DNA of 64,000 nt. It comes from Gordonia amarae NBRC 15530 (GTDB lineage: Bacteria > Actinomycetota > Actinomycetes > Mycobacteriales > Mycobacteriaceae). Shown here one piece after another: positions 1 to 11,327 of the stretch (its first letter is position 1; each line of letters starts with the position of its first letter). A model generated the notes under the pieces. The model saw only the letters and a program-made list of their open reading frames with translations, was not told the origin of the DNA and searched no databases. The translations under genes and the position numbers were made by a program. The stretch lies in NCBI RefSeq assembly GCF_000241345.1, contig NZ_BAED01000003.1, positions 62,001 to 126,000 of the forward strand. The letters are read 5' to 3'.

Positions 1-291
1 CTCCTTCGCCAGATCCAGCAGCCCCTTCCGGTCCTCGGGCCGCAGTGAGGTGGCGTCGACGACGGTCAGCAGGCCACGACGCAGTCGCCGCCCGGCGATA
101 TCGTGCAGAGCGTCGAACGCGTCGACGGTGGCGTCCTGGTCGGTCTGGTCGTCGGACACCAGCGCCCGGAACGCATCCGAGGACAGTACCTCGGTGTCCC
201 GGAAGTGCGTGCGCGCGAACGACGATTTACCCGAGCCGGTGACGCCGACAAGCACCACCAGGCACAGCTGCGGTATCTCGATGGTCGTCAT
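1..291 (-). CDS. pnkp: Polynucleotide kinase-phosphatase Pnkp (N-terminal kinase part, cut by window edge)
   Basis: The first 97 residues are visible and the rest lies beyond the left edge. The protein opens with a P-loop, GVTGSGKSSFA, at about residues 11-21, followed by SSDAFRALVSDDQTDQDAT, which is typical of the 5'-OH polynucleotide kinase module of bacterial Pnkp. Family knowledge: Pnkp heals broken RNA ends with kinase, 2',3'-phosphatase and ligase/adenylyltransferase modules and works with Hen1. The ATG overlaps the hen1 stop as ATGA, so the two are translationally coupled. Only the kinase module can be confirmed here; the identity of the whole protein rests on this and on the hen1 neighbour. 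Confidence 0.85.
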   Translation of the reverse strand, partial: MTTIEIPQLCLVVLVGVTGSGKSSFARTHFRDTEVLSSDAFRALVSDDQTDQDATVDAFDALHDIAGRRLRRGLLTVVDATSLRPEDRKGLLDLAKE

Positions 292-1634
292 TGCTTGTCT
301 CCACAGTCAATTCGGGTGAATACAGCTACTTGTGTCGGCGGCCCCCACGCGGGCACGTCCTCACCGACGCCGCCGAGTTCGACCGTGTACCGGTACCGCT
401 CGGCGACACGTGCAGCCCAGTCGGCGAACTCGGCTCGGGAGAACTCGAAACGGTGATCGGGATGGCGCAGTTTATCGTCGGCGAGCCCGAACACCGCGTT
501 GTGTTCCCGGTTCGGGGTGGTGACGACGACGGTGCGCGGAGCCATCGTCTCGAATACCGAAAACTCGGCCACCGCAAGACGGTCGGCGTCGATGTGCTCG
601 ATCACCTCCATCAGCACCACCGCATCGAAGCCGCGACAGCGCGAATCGGTGTACATCAACGATGACTGCCACAGGTCCACATCACGTAGCCGCGCCAACC
701 GGGTGGTCGCCTTGTTCAGTTCCGCCACCGACACGTCGATACCGGCGAGCCGCCCGGCGAAACCGTCGGACACCAGGCCCGCCAACAGCTTTCCCTCACC
801 GCAGCCGACATCGAGCACCGACCGCGCACCCGACCGGAAGATCAACTCCCTCACCGCCGTCCGGCGCTGCCGGGCCAGCGGCGCACGGTACTGCCGTGCA
901 CCGTCATCGTCGGGTGCCGCGGCATCACCGAAGCGCAGCGTGGCCTGCTCGGTCAGCGGACGTATCCATTTCAGGTATCCGCGCACGATCGCCTCGCGAC
1001 ACGGATGCGCGCCGAGCCAGCCGTCACCGAGCCGCTCCAGCTTGTCCACCTCGTCGTCGGCGACGAAATAGTGCTTGTCATCGGCCAAAACCGGCAACAG
1101 TACCGCGATCTGCCGCAACGCATCTCGCAGCGTGGACCGTCCACGCACCGTGATGGTCGCGTGCATCGATTCACCCCACTGCACAGGGCTCAGCTGCTCC
1201 CGCCGCACGCCGACATCCCACCCGAGCGGGCCGAACAGTTCCGCCGGCGTCGACGCACTGCGCAATGGCACCGCCGCGACGGTGACCACCACATCCCAGA
1301 CATGCCCGACCAGATCGGGCCGGGCGGCGGCCCGCCCGGCGATGGTGTCGCCGAAAACCTTTCCCAACGCCACCACGAACCGCGACGACGCCTCGGCGGC
1401 AAGCGCATTCACATACGGACTGACACCACTGGACTTGTCTGGCCGCACACCGTCACCATCGACATGCAGCACCACCCGGCACCGCTGCGCCGTCGCCTCC
1501 GAAGAGAACACGGTCGCCGTGCCCTGCGTCGTCGGAAACGTCTGCACCCGATCGGGGTGCTTATGCAGCAGGAACCCGAGATCGGTTGCCGGCCGCGAGT
1601 CGTCTCCGGTCACTTCAATGGTGGCTATCACCAC
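288..1634 (-). CDS. hen1: 3'-terminal RNA ribose 2'-O-methyltransferase Hen1
   Basis: A protein of 448 aa with the two-part layout of bacterial Hen1. The N-terminal domain begins with a typical RPATDLGFLLHKHPDRVQ stretch (residues 14-31). The C-terminal methyltransferase carries the SAM-binding motif LDVGCGEGKLL (274-284), the metal-binding EVIEH (343-347), TTPNREHN (372-379) and RHPDHRFEF (390-398), which match the Glu/Glu/His/His metal site of the family. Hen1 methylates the 2'-OH at a damaged RNA 3' end before Pnkp ligation, which protects the repaired site from being cut again. It follows ppc by 35 nt and overlaps pnkp by 4 nt. Two adjacent GTG codons could start it; the outer one is used here. 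Confidence 0.92.
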   Translation of the reverse strand: MVIATIEVTGDDSRPATDLGFLLHKHPDRVQTFPTTQGTATVFSSEATAQRCRVVLHVDGDGVRPDKSSGVSPYVNALAAEASSRFVVALGKVFGDTIAGRAAARPDLVGHVWDVVVTVAAVPLRSASTPAELFGPLGWDVGVRREQLSPVQWGESMHATITVRGRSTLRDALRQIAVLLPVLADDKHYFVADDEVDKLERLGDGWLGAHPCREAIVRGYLKWIRPLTEQATLRFGDAAAPDDDGARQYRAPLARQRRTAVRELIFRSGARSVLDVGCGEGKLLAGLVSDGFAGRLAGIDVSVAELNKATTRLARLRDVDLWQSSLMYTDSRCRGFDAVVLMEVIEHIDADRLAVAEFSVFETMAPRTVVVTTPNREHNAVFGLADDKLRHPDHRFEFSRAEFADWAARVAERYRYTVELGGVGEDVPAWGPPTQVAVFTRIDCGDKQ

Positions 1635-1669
1635 TCGACTGTACGGACTCCGGCAACCGGTTTTCGGAA

Positions 1670-4501
1670 CTAGCCGCTGTTGCGGAGGGCGGTGGCCAGG
1701 CCGTTCATGGTGAGTTGGATACCGCGGCGAATGCGGGGTGAGTCCTCGCCGGCACGGAACTGGCGCAGGAGTTCGATCTGCAGCAGGTTGAGCGGCTCCA
1801 GGTACGGGAAGCGGTTGTAGACCGAGCGTTTCAGCGCGGAGTTGTCGGCGAGCAGGTCGTCAGTGCCGGTGATCTTGAAATACATGTCGATGGTGCGTTC
1901 ATGCTCGTCGACGATCATGCCGAACACCTTGTCGCGCAACTCCTCATCCGGAACCAACTGGGCGTACCGGTGGGCCAGGCCCATGTCGGACTTGGCCATC
2001 ACCTGCGCCATGTTCGACATCACCGAGGTGAAGAACGGCCACTCCTCGTAGTATCGGCGCAGGGTGGCGAGTTTGGTCTCGTCACCGTCGATCCACTGCT
2101 CGAACGCCGACCCGGTGCCGTACCAGCCGGGCAACATCACCCGCGACTGCGACCAGCTCAGCACCCACGGGATGGCCCGCAGGTCCGAGATGGCCGTCGT
2201 CTGCTTCCGCGCGGACGGTCGGGAGCCGATGTTCAGCGCACCGATCTCCGACAGTGGAGTCGAGGTGGTGAAGTACTCGACAAAGCCCGGGGTCTCGTGC
2301 ACCAGTTTCGAGTACGCAGACCGGGCCAGCGCGGCGATCTCGTCCATGTCGCGGTACGCCGACTCAGAATCATCGCCGAGGCCCTCGACATCCAGCAGCG
2401 ACGACTCGATGGTCGCGGCCAGCAGCGTCTCCAGATTGCGGGCGGCCTTGACCGGTTCGGAGTACTTGGCGGCGATCACCTCACCCTGTTCGGTGATCCG
2501 CAACGAACCCTGCACCGCACCCGGCGGCTGCGCGAGGATCGCGTCGTAGCTGGGTCCGCCGCCGCGACCGACGGTGCCGCCACGGCCGTGGAAGAGCCGC
2601 AGCCGGATTCCGGCCTTCTTCGCCGCCTCCACCAGGTCGAGCTCGCCGCGGTAGAGCGCCCAGTTGGCTGCCATGTAGCCGCCGTCTTTGTTGGAGTCGG
2701 AGTAGCCGAGCATGATCTCCTGGATGCCCTGCTGAGACTGGACCAGCTTCCGGTAGAACGGAACCTCCAGCGCGGCAAGGATTGTCGCCGCACCCTGCTG
2801 CAGATCCTCGATGGTCTCGAACAGCGGCACCACTCGCACCGTCGAGCGCGGTGAACCGTCGTTGGGGTCGAACAGTCCCGCTTCTTTGAGCAGGATCATC
2901 GCCTCCAACATGTCCGAGACAGAGGTACACATGCTGATGATGTAGTTGGGCACGGCCTCCGGGCCGTACAGCGCAACGGCTTTCGCCGCGGCGCGGACGA
3001 TGGCGAGTTCCTTGGTCGCCAGCTCACTGAGCTCGGCGTCGGGACCGATCAGCGGCCGGCGGGAGGTCAGCTCCGCCGACAGCAACGCCACCCGCTCGTC
3101 CTCATCGAGCGAGGCGTAATCGGGATGCACACCGGCCCAAGCGATCAGCTCGGCCACCACCTCCTCGTGCATATCCGAGTTCTGCCTCATGTCGAGGCCG
3201 TACAGGTTGAACCCGAACGTGCGGACGCCCTCGCGGAGGGTGCGCAGCCGGTCGTCGGCGATGATCTCGTCATGGTTGGCACGCAGCGCGGCGTCGATGA
3301 TATCGAGGTCGACGAGCAATTCGTCCGCCGTGTCATACGGGGCCGAACCGTCCACCAGATATAGGTCCGAGGTGCGCATCACGTCCTCACCGAACATCGC
3401 GGTGGCCTTGGCGGCGAGCCGGGAACGGATGTGCCGCAACGCGACCCGGTACGGTTCGTCCGCCGAAGGATCCTCCGGCGAGGACCCGGTGAGTGCGTAC
3501 AGCTCGTCGTAGGGCACGGTGAGGCGTGTCGACAGGCTCACCTCCTGGCCGAGCACCTCAAGCTGTTCGAGATAGTGGCCGATGGCGGTGCGGGCGGCCA
3601 TCGTGGTGGAGAAGCTCACCACCTCGTCGGTGACGTACGGGTTGCCATCGCGGTCGCCGCCGATCCACGACCCCATCCGGATCATCGGGTCGTCGGTGAT
3701 CCCGGCAGCGGGATACGCGGCCCGCAATGCCTGCCGCACCTGGGTGTTGATCTTGGGCACCACCTCAAAAAACGCGGCATCGTAGTAGCGCAGACCGGTG
3801 CGGATCTCATCCTCGATGCGGGGGCGTTCGAGCCGGATCAGCGCGGTCTGCCACAGGATGAGGATCTGACGGCGGATGCCCTCGATGATCGCCGCATCCT
3901 CCTCGGGGGTCGGATCCTGCCGCAGATGCTGCCGCAGCAGGTCGGTGATACGGTGCTGGGCCTCGAACACCGACCGGCGCCGGGTCTCCGTCGGGTGCGC
4001 GGTGATCACCGGGACCACGGTGGCGTCCGCAAGTGCCTTCCCGACGGCCGCATCGTCGAGGCCGGCCTTGGCCAGTGCCGCGTAGGTGTTCGCCAGGCTG
4101 CTCACCTGCGGCGGGTCGCCGGCGCGGACGTGGATGCGGCGGCGGCGTTCGCGGTGGATGTCCTCAGCCAGGTTGGCCAGCAGGGCGAAATGACTGAACG
4201 CGCGGATGATCGGCATGGCCACGGCGATGTCGATGTCGGTGTAGCGGTCGGCGAGCTTGTCGCGGTCGAGTTCACCGCGCCGGATGCGGAAGGCGTCCTT
4301 GCGGGAGCCCTCGACGAGTTCGAAGATGTCGTCACCGGAGTGGGTGCGAACCGTGTCGCCGAGGATGGTGCCGAGAAGCCTGATGTCGTTACGCAGCGGT
4401 TCGGTGAGCGCCCGCCCCGCGTCGTCGATGTGGATGTGGTCGACGATGGAAATCGATGGCCGCCAGGACGCTGCACCCCGCGAGGGACTCGAATCGCTCA
4501 T
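1670..4501 (-). CDS. ppc: Phosphoenolpyruvate carboxylase
   Basis: A full-length protein of 943 aa. It converts phosphoenolpyruvate plus bicarbonate to oxaloacetate, the anaplerotic feed to the TCA cycle. Catalytic signatures are present: AHPTETRRR near residue 168, [10 protein letters not shown] near 600 and [13 protein letters not shown] near 637. The C-terminus ends in [12 protein letters not shown], the usual family ending (MNGIAAGMRNTG type). It lies downstream of secG in the gap-pgk-tpiA-secG-ppc order conserved in Mycobacteriales and is followed closely by hen1. The ATG at 4501 gives a normal family length. Confidence 0.97.
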   Translation of the reverse strand: MSDSSPSRGAASWRPSISIVDHIHIDDAGRALTEPLRNDIRLLGTILGDTVRTHSGDDIFELVEGSRKDAFRIRRGELDRDKLADRYTDIDIAVAMPIIRAFSHFALLANLAEDIHRERRRRIHVRAGDPPQVSSLANTYAALAKAGLDDAAVGKALADATVVPVITAHPTETRRRSVFEAQHRITDLLRQHLRQDPTPEEDAAIIEGIRRQILILWQTALIRLERPRIEDEIRTGLRYYDAAFFEVVPKINTQVRQALRAAYPAAGITDDPMIRMGSWIGGDRDGNPYVTDEVVSFSTTMAARTAIGHYLEQLEVLGQEVSLSTRLTVPYDELYALTGSSPEDPSADEPYRVALRHIRSRLAAKATAMFGEDVMRTSDLYLVDGSAPYDTADELLVDLDIIDAALRANHDEIIADDRLRTLREGVRTFGFNLYGLDMRQNSDMHEEVVAELIAWAGVHPDYASLDEDERVALLSAELTSRRPLIGPDAELSELATKELAIVRAAAKAVALYGPEAVPNYIISMCTSVSDMLEAMILLKEAGLFDPNDGSPRSTVRVVPLFETIEDLQQGAATILAALEVPFYRKLVQSQQGIQEIMLGYSDSNKDGGYMAANWALYRGELDLVEAAKKAGIRLRLFHGRGGTVGRGGGPSYDAILAQPPGAVQGSLRITEQGEVIAAKYSEPVKAARNLETLLAATIESSLLDVEGLGDDSESAYRDMDEIAALARSAYSKLVHETPGFVEYFTTSTPLSEIGALNIGSRPSARKQTTAISDLRAIPWVLSWSQSRVMLPGWYGTGSAFEQWIDGDETKLATLRRYYEEWPFFTSVMSNMAQVMAKSDMGLAHRYAQLVPDEELRDKVFGMIVDEHERTIDMYFKITGTDDLLADNSALKRSVYNRFPYLEPLNLLQIELLRQFRAGEDSPRIRRGIQLTMNGLATALRNSG

Positions 4502-4572
4502 GGCGACCAGTATTGCGCCAAATCCGATTCACGGCAGTGCGACCGGCGGAACCGACGACCGCCGATGGTGTC

Positions 4573-4625
4573 CCCCACGCTGGTTTCGAGGCTCGTCGCT
4601 AACGCTCCTCACACCTCAACCGGCG
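4573..4625. repeat. Candidate dispersed intergenic repeat (REP-like)
   Basis: In the gap between ppc and secG there is a segment beginning CTGGTTTCGAGGCTC and ending CACCTCAACCGGCG, with imperfect inverted ends (GGTTTCGAGG against CCTCAACC). Sequences of this shape recur between genes in Gordonia, Nocardioides and related genomes, from general memory. Only one copy is seen in this window, so its repeat status is an inference. The rest of the 172-nt gap shows nothing recognisable. Confidence 0.4.
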
Positions 4626-4673
4626 CGGGGGCCTCGGTCACAGCGCTCCACGGACTTCAACCCGGTAAACGGG

Positions 4674-4907
4674 TCAGGAAAGTTTGATGTCGACGCCGAT
4701 GCCGATGATGAAGATGACCCAGATCAGGCCGACGAAGATGGTGAGCCGGTCGAGGTTGCGCTCGACGACGCTGGACCCGGACAGGCTGGACTGCACTCCA
4801 CCGCCGAACAGCGACGACAGACCGCCACCCTTGCCACGGTGCAACAGCACCAGCACGATCATCAGGATGCTGGTGATGATCAGTCCGATGTCGAGTGCGA
4901 GCTTCAC
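4674..4907 (-). CDS. secG: Preprotein translocase subunit SecG
   Basis: A small 77-aa membrane protein with two hydrophobic segments (about residues 5-23 and 53-73) flanking the conserved SecG loop RGKGGGLSSLFGGGVQSS. SecG is the auxiliary membrane subunit of the SecYEG channel and aids SecA-driven export. Its position after tpiA and before ppc matches other Mycobacteriales. The ATG at 4907 is the only reasonable start and gives the usual family length. Confidence 0.95.
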   Translation of the reverse strand: MKLALDIGLIITSILMIVLVLLHRGKGGGLSSLFGGGVQSSLSGSSVVERNLDRLTIFVGLIWVIFIIGIGVDIKLS

Positions 4908-4945
4908 GGGTGGTGGTGTCCTGTCGGTCTCGGGTGCATAAACAT

Positions 4946-4981
4946 GTGGCGGATCGGTCCTGGTGAGAACCGATCCGCCAC
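4946..4981 (-). terminator. Hairpin between tpiA and secG
   Basis: A perfect inverted repeat with 13-nt arms (GTGGCGGATCGGT / ACCGATCCGCCAC) and a 10-nt loop lies just past the tpiA stop. On the minus strand it is followed by ATGTTTATG, a weak U-rich stretch. It looks like a terminator or attenuating hairpin that reduces read-through from the glycolytic operon into secG. There is no strong T-run. Confidence 0.6.
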
Positions 4982-5000
4982 AGTCTACGCTAACGCGGTG

Positions 5001-5789
<789 letters not shown>

Positions 5790-5792
5790 GTA

Positions 5793-7003
5793 TCAGCTCT
5801 CCAAAACCTTCAGACCCGGCAGTTCCTTGCCCTCCAAATATTCCAGCGACGCACCGCCACCGGTGGAGATATGCGAGAACCCGGAATCGGGCAGGCCCAG
5901 CGTACGCACGGCGGCGGCGGAGTCACCGCCACCGACGACGGTGAACGCGCCGCCCTCGGTGGTCGCGGCGATCGCCTCGGCGACGCCGCGGGTGCCCGCG
6001 GCGAACTTCTCGAACTCGAACACACCCGACGGGCCGTTCCAGAAGATCGTCTTGGCGCCCGAGAGCACCGCGGCGAACCGCTTGACCGACTCGGGCCCGA
6101 TGTCCAGGCCCATCCAGCCGTCCGGGATCTCGCCCGCGGCAACGGTCTGCGCTTCGGCGTCGGCGGCGAACTTGTCGGCCACCACCACGTCGACGGGCAG
6201 CTTGATCACGTCGCCGAACCGCTCGAGCAGGGCCTTGCAGACGTCGATCTGATCTTCCTGCAACAGCGAGGTGCCCACCGAGAGGCCTTGTGCGGCAAGG
6301 AAGGTGAACGCCATTCCGCCACCGATGACCAGGGTGTCGACCTTGGGGGCCAGCGATTCGATGACGCCGAGTTTGTCGGACACCTTCGAGCCGCCGAGCA
6401 CCACCGCGTACGGGCGCTCCACGTCGTGGGTCAGCTTGGCCAGCACCTCGACCTCGGCGGCCACCAGGTTGCCCGCGTAGTGCGGCAGCAGCTTGGCGAC
6501 GTCGTACACCGAGGCCTGCTTGCGATGCACCACACCGAAGCCGTCGGAGACGAACGCGCCGTCGTCGCCGACGAGTTCCACCAGGGCCTTGGCGAGCGAT
6601 TCGCGCTCGGCCTCGTCCTTGGAGGTCTCGCGCGGGTCGAACCGGATGTTCTCCAGCAGCAGCACGTCGCCGTCGGTGAGACCCTCGGCGCGGGCCAGTG
6701 CGTCCGAACCGACGACGTCACCGGCGAGCTGCACATTGCGGCCCAGTTCCTCGGACAGCCGTGCGGCCACCGGGGCGAGCGAGAACTTCAGGTCGGGCTC
6801 ACCCTTGGGCCGGCCGAGGTGCGCGGTGATGATCACCTTGGCACCGGCGTCGATCAGCGCGTTGAGGGTGGGCAGCGACGCCAGGATGCGGCCCGGATCG
6901 GTGATCGTCGACCCGTCGAGCGGGACGTTGAAATCCGACCGGACCAGCACACCACGACCCGAAACACCTTCTTCGAGAAGGTCTTTCAGAGTAGCTACGG
7001 ACA

Positions 7004-7004
<1 letters not shown>
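5793..7004 (-). CDS. pgk: Phosphoglycerate kinase
   Basis: A glycolytic kinase of 403 aa that transfers phosphate between 1,3-bisphosphoglycerate and ADP. Seen are the [10 protein letters not shown] substrate loop near residue 20, [23 protein letters not shown] and the C-terminal VGGGDSAAA nucleotide loop. The frame stays open upstream inside gap, but the ATG at 7004 shares one base with the gap stop (TGATG) and gives the usual [13 protein letters not shown] start, so the longer reading is rejected. It is translationally coupled to gap. Confidence 0.97.
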
Positions 7005-8044
<1,040 letters not shown>

Positions 8045-8175
8045 TCATCGACGGGCCGTATGGCCCAGGGGTACGGCCCCCCGCGGCGCCATCCTTACAG
8101 GCACCACCGGGAGACCATCGCCGCATCTCAGCCTAGTAGCTGCCGGTCATCGGAGCAGCGGGTGGCACCGAAAAT

Positions 8176-9159
8176 TCACGCCTCGTCGAGCAGGTCGGAG
8201 GTGACCGCCGCCTCGGTGTCCGGAATACCTTCTGCGCGTGCCTTTTTGTCGGCCATCGACAGCAGGCGCCGAATCCGGCCCGCGACCGCATCCTTGGTCA
8301 TCGGCGGGTCGGCGAGCTGGCCGAGTTCCTCCAGCGACGCCTGGCGGTGCGTCACCCGCAACTGTCCCGCCGCCAGAAGGTGGTCGGGGATCTCGTCGCC
8401 GAGGATCTCCATCGCCCGTTCGACGCGGGCGGCGGCGGCCACCGCGGCGCGTGCCGATCGGCGGAGGTTGGCGTCGTCGAAGTTGGCGAGGCGGTTGGCG
8501 GTGGCGCGCACCTCGCGGCGCATCCGCCGTTCCTCCCACACCAGCCGGGTGTCGTGGGCACCCATCCGGGTGAGCAGCGCGCCGATGGCCTCGCCGTCAC
8601 GGATCACCACCCGGTCGGCGCCACGGACCTCGCGGGCCTTCGCGGTGACACCGAGCCTGCGCGCGGCGCCGACGAGCGCGAGCGCGGCCTCGGGCCCTGG
8701 GCAGCTGACCTCGAGCGCCGACGACCGGCCGGGTTCGGTGAGAGATCCATGGGCCAGGAAGGCGCCGCGCCAGGCCGCCTCGGCGTCGGCGACGGTGCCA
8801 CCGACGACCTGGGCCGGCAGGCCGCGCACGGGGCGCCCCCGCATGTCGAGCAGGCCCGTCTGCCGGGCCAGGCCCTCACCGTCCTTGGTGACGCGCACGA
8901 TGAACCGGGCACTCTTGCGGATACCGCCGCTGCGCAGCACATGTACCTCGGAGTTGTAGCCGTACAGGTCGTGGATCTCCCCACGCAGACGGCGGGCGAC
9001 GTTGCCCACGTCGAGTTCGGCCTCGACCACGACGCGGCCCGCGACGATATGCAGGCCTCCGGCGAATCGGAGGAGGGCCGATACCTCTGCCTTCCGGGAG
9101 CTCACCTGCGTCACCGGTAGACGACTCAGCTCATCCTTGACCGCCGCCGTCATCGCCAC
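8176..9159 (-). CDS. whiA: Sporulation/cell-division regulator WhiA
   Basis: WhiA joins a degenerate LAGLIDADG homing-endonuclease domain to a C-terminal helix-turn-helix. The C-terminal segment [28 protein letters not shown] is diagnostic. In actinomycetes it controls septation genes, often with WhiB. The frame is open up to an ATG at 9216. I chose the GTG at 9159 (327 aa, [14 protein letters not shown]) because an AGGAGG lies 10 nt upstream of it, inside the longer reading, and homologues start at this point. It is last in the rapZ-yvcK-whiA block but is separated from yvcK by a long leader. Confidence 0.93.
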   Translation of the reverse strand: MAMTAAVKDELSRLPVTQVSSRKAEVSALLRFAGGLHIVAGRVVVEAELDVGNVARRLRGEIHDLYGYNSEVHVLRSGGIRKSARFIVRVTKDGEGLARQTGLLDMRGRPVRGLPAQVVGGTVADAEAAWRGAFLAHGSLTEPGRSSALEVSCPGPEAALALVGAARRLGVTAKAREVRGADRVVIRDGEAIGALLTRMGAHDTRLVWEERRMRREVRATANRLANFDDANLRRSARAAVAAAARVERAMEILGDEIPDHLLAAGQLRVTHRQASLEELGQLADPPMTKDAVAGRIRRLLSMADKKARAEGIPDTEAAVTSDLLDEA

Positions 9160-9435
9160 GAGTACCTGGCCTCCTGTCATCTGCCCAAACCCCCCTGTTT
9201 CACTGTGCTGTGACATCCCCGGTGACGTGTCGGGTCACAGCACACCCCACCGTGAGACGGCGCCACGCCCGGCGTGGGCGCCACCGCGGGTGACGTGGTC
9301 CGCCGGATGGGCATCGCCCTCTGGCGGGCGCACCCGCGAACAGTCAGTATCTCAAATACGTAACGGCTCACGCATCCGCATGCTCCGATAGGTCAGCCGG
9401 ATCGCTATCCAGAGCCCGATTCTTGATGCCGAAGA
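9160..9435 (-). other. Long whiA leader with two strong hairpins
   Basis: A 276-nt non-coding stretch lies between yvcK and whiA. It holds two inverted repeats: 9204-9244, with 11-nt perfect arms TGTGCTGTGAC / GTCACAGCACA, and 9259-9282, GGCGCCACGCC against GGCGTGGGCGCC with one bulged G. They could end the yvcK transcript or shape the whiA leader. No known riboswitch family was recognised. Confidence 0.5.
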
Positions 9436-10422
9436 TTATTCTTCTTCATACAGGCCTCGGACGAGATGCGCCAACTTCTCCGGATCGTGGACATGCCTGC
9501 CGGGCACCGCGAGATCACCCACATGCAGCGTGGCCCCGAACTTCGCGGCCGCACGCTCGAGATACTCGCGTTCCCGCCCCGCGGGCACCGACGCGGAATC
9601 GACCACCACGTGATCGACCCGGAACGCGTCGGCATGCGCGTGCAGCACGTGCAGATGCCGTTCCACCGAAAAGCCAGGCGTCTCACCCGATTCCGGCGCC
9701 AGATTGACCACGAGCACTTTCCGGGCAGAGCTGTGCCGCAGCGCGGCGAGCTGTTTGGGCACCAGCACATGCGGGATCACGCTCGAGAACCAGGACCCGG
9801 GCCCGAGCACCACCAGGTCGGCCGCCCCGATCGCCGCGATGGCCTCGTCACAGGCCGGCGGGTCCTCGGGCAGCAGCCGCACCCGGCGCACCTTGCCCGG
9901 TGTGGTTGCCACCGCGACCTGCCCCCGGATGCAGCGACTGATCCGCGGATCGCTCTCCAGCCCCGACACGTCCGCCTCGATGTCCAGCGGCACCAGCGAC
10001 ATCGGCAACACCCGCCCGTCGACGCCGAAGATGTCCCGGAGCTCGTCGAGGGCGGCGACCGGATCCCCGAGCAACTCGGACAGGCCCGCCAGCAGCAGAT
10101 TGCCCACCGGATGCCCGGCGAGCGCTCCCCTGCCGCGGAACCGGTGCTGCAGGGCGTCGGCCCACAACGTCCGCTTGTCCCGGTCGTGGCCCTCGGCCCG
10201 GTCGGCCAGTGCGGCGGGCGCACTCATCAACGCGGCCAGCGCCATCCGCAGATCGCCGGGCGGGATCACATCGAGTTCGGCCCGCATCCGGCCCGACGAA
10301 CCGCCGTCGTCGGCGACGGTCACCACCGCCGTCACATGACGGGTCAGGTACCGCATCGCCGTCAGGGTCGCGTACAGTCCGTGTCCGCCGCCGAGCGCGA
10401 CGATCTTCGGCTCGCCCATCAC
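9436..10422 (-). CDS. yvcK: YvcK/CofD-like gluconeogenesis factor
   Basis: A 328-aa protein of the CofD-like family. It starts KIVALGGGHGLYATL, with TVADDGGSSGRMR shortly after, the nucleotide-sugar binding pattern of YvcK. In Bacillus and mycobacteria the family links UDP-GlcNAc sensing to cell-wall and carbon metabolism. Starts at GTG 10422 or ATG 10419 are both possible, and either overlaps the rapZ stop (GTGATG). The rapZ-yvcK-whiA order is widely conserved in Gram-positive bacteria. The C-terminus ends in an acidic LYEEE. Confidence 0.93.
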   Translation of the reverse strand: MMGEPKIVALGGGHGLYATLTAMRYLTRHVTAVVTVADDGGSSGRMRAELDVIPPGDLRMALAALMSAPAALADRAEGHDRDKRTLWADALQHRFRGRGALAGHPVGNLLLAGLSELLGDPVAALDELRDIFGVDGRVLPMSLVPLDIEADVSGLESDPRISRCIRGQVAVATTPGKVRRVRLLPEDPPACDEAIAAIGAADLVVLGPGSWFSSVIPHVLVPKQLAALRHSSARKVLVVNLAPESGETPGFSVERHLHVLHAHADAFRVDHVVVDSASVPAGREREYLERAAAKFGATLHVGDLAVPGRHVHDPEKLAHLVRGLYEEE

Positions 10423-11327
10423 TCGCGTCCCAGATCGCGGTGCATCACCCGGATGTCGTACCGGGAGTCCCCGTCGCCGGACAGTTCCATGAGCCGGCGT
10501 GCGAGTTCCTCGGTCATCGCCACACTGCGGTGTTTACCGCCCGTGCAGCCGACGCTGATTGTCATGTAGCGCTTACCCTCCCGCAGATACCCGGGCGCGA
10601 CCAGCGCCACCAGATCGACGTAGGTCCGGGCGAACTGTTCGGCCTCCGGCTGACCGAGGACGTAGTCGCGCACCGGCTCGTCGCGGCCGTTGTGTTCACG
10701 CAGCTCCGGGATCCAGTACGGGTTGGGCAGAAAGCGAACATCGGCCACGAGGTCGGAATCGATCGGCAGGCCGTACTTGAATCCGAACGACTGCAGCGCG
10801 ATGCTCAGCTTCTCGTCGCCGGTGCTCGGGTACATGCCCTCCACCACCGCCCGCAGTTTGGCGATGCTCAGGTTGGATGTCTCCACCACCAGATCGGCCG
10901 AGTCCATGATGGGAGCCAGTACCGCCCGCTCCCGCGCGATGCCCTCGATCAGGGTCTCCCCGCCCTGCATCGGGTGGCGCCGGCGGACCTGCTCGAAACG
11001 CCGGACCAGGATCTGATCGCTGGCGTCGAGGAACAGCACCCGCGTGGTCACCCCGGCCTGGGCGAGCTGGTCGCGTACCTGCGCCAGCTCGTCGTCGATG
11101 GCGCTGTCGGTGGCCCGCACCACGATTCCCATCCGGGCGATCGCCGGGCTGTCGGTGTGGACGAAGTCGACGAGCTTGGCGACGAGGGACGGCGGCACGT
11201 TGTCGGCCACATACCAGCCGTCGTCCTCGAGAATGTTGGCCACACTCGACCGGCCCGCACCCGACATGCCGGCCACGAACAGCACCGTCAGGCCGGTCGC
11301 CTCACCGAGAACGCTTGCCTCACTCAT
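10419..11327 (-). CDS. rapZ: RNase adapter RapZ / YvcJ family nucleotide-binding protein
   Basis: A 302-aa P-loop protein. The N-terminal GMSGAGRSS is the actinobacterial form of the Walker A motif, and [13 protein letters not shown] near the C-terminus is the family hallmark. In E. coli RapZ binds small RNAs that control glmS; the role in actinobacteria is less clear. The frame is open upstream within uvrC. The ATG at 11327 ([18 protein letters not shown]) matches homologues and overlaps the uvrC stop by 8 nt, so the longer reading is rejected. Confidence 0.93.
   Translation of the reverse strand: MSEASVLGEATGLTVLFVAGMSGAGRSSVANILEDDGWYVADNVPPSLVAKLVDFVHTDSPAIARMGIVVRATDSAIDDELAQVRDQLAQAGVTTRVLFLDASDQILVRRFEQVRRRHPMQGGETLIEGIARERAVLAPIMDSADLVVETSNLSIAKLRAVVEGMYPSTGDEKLSIALQSFGFKYGLPIDSDLVADVRFLPNPYWIPELREHNGRDEPVRDYVLGQPEAEQFARTYVDLVALVAPGYLREGKRYMTISVGCTGGKHRSVAMTEELARRLMELSGDGDSRYDIRVMHRDLGRE

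Noticed and set aside
9160..9216. Longer WhiA starting at 9216
   Set aside because: The AGGAGG ribosome-binding site lies inside this extension and homologues begin at the chosen GTG.
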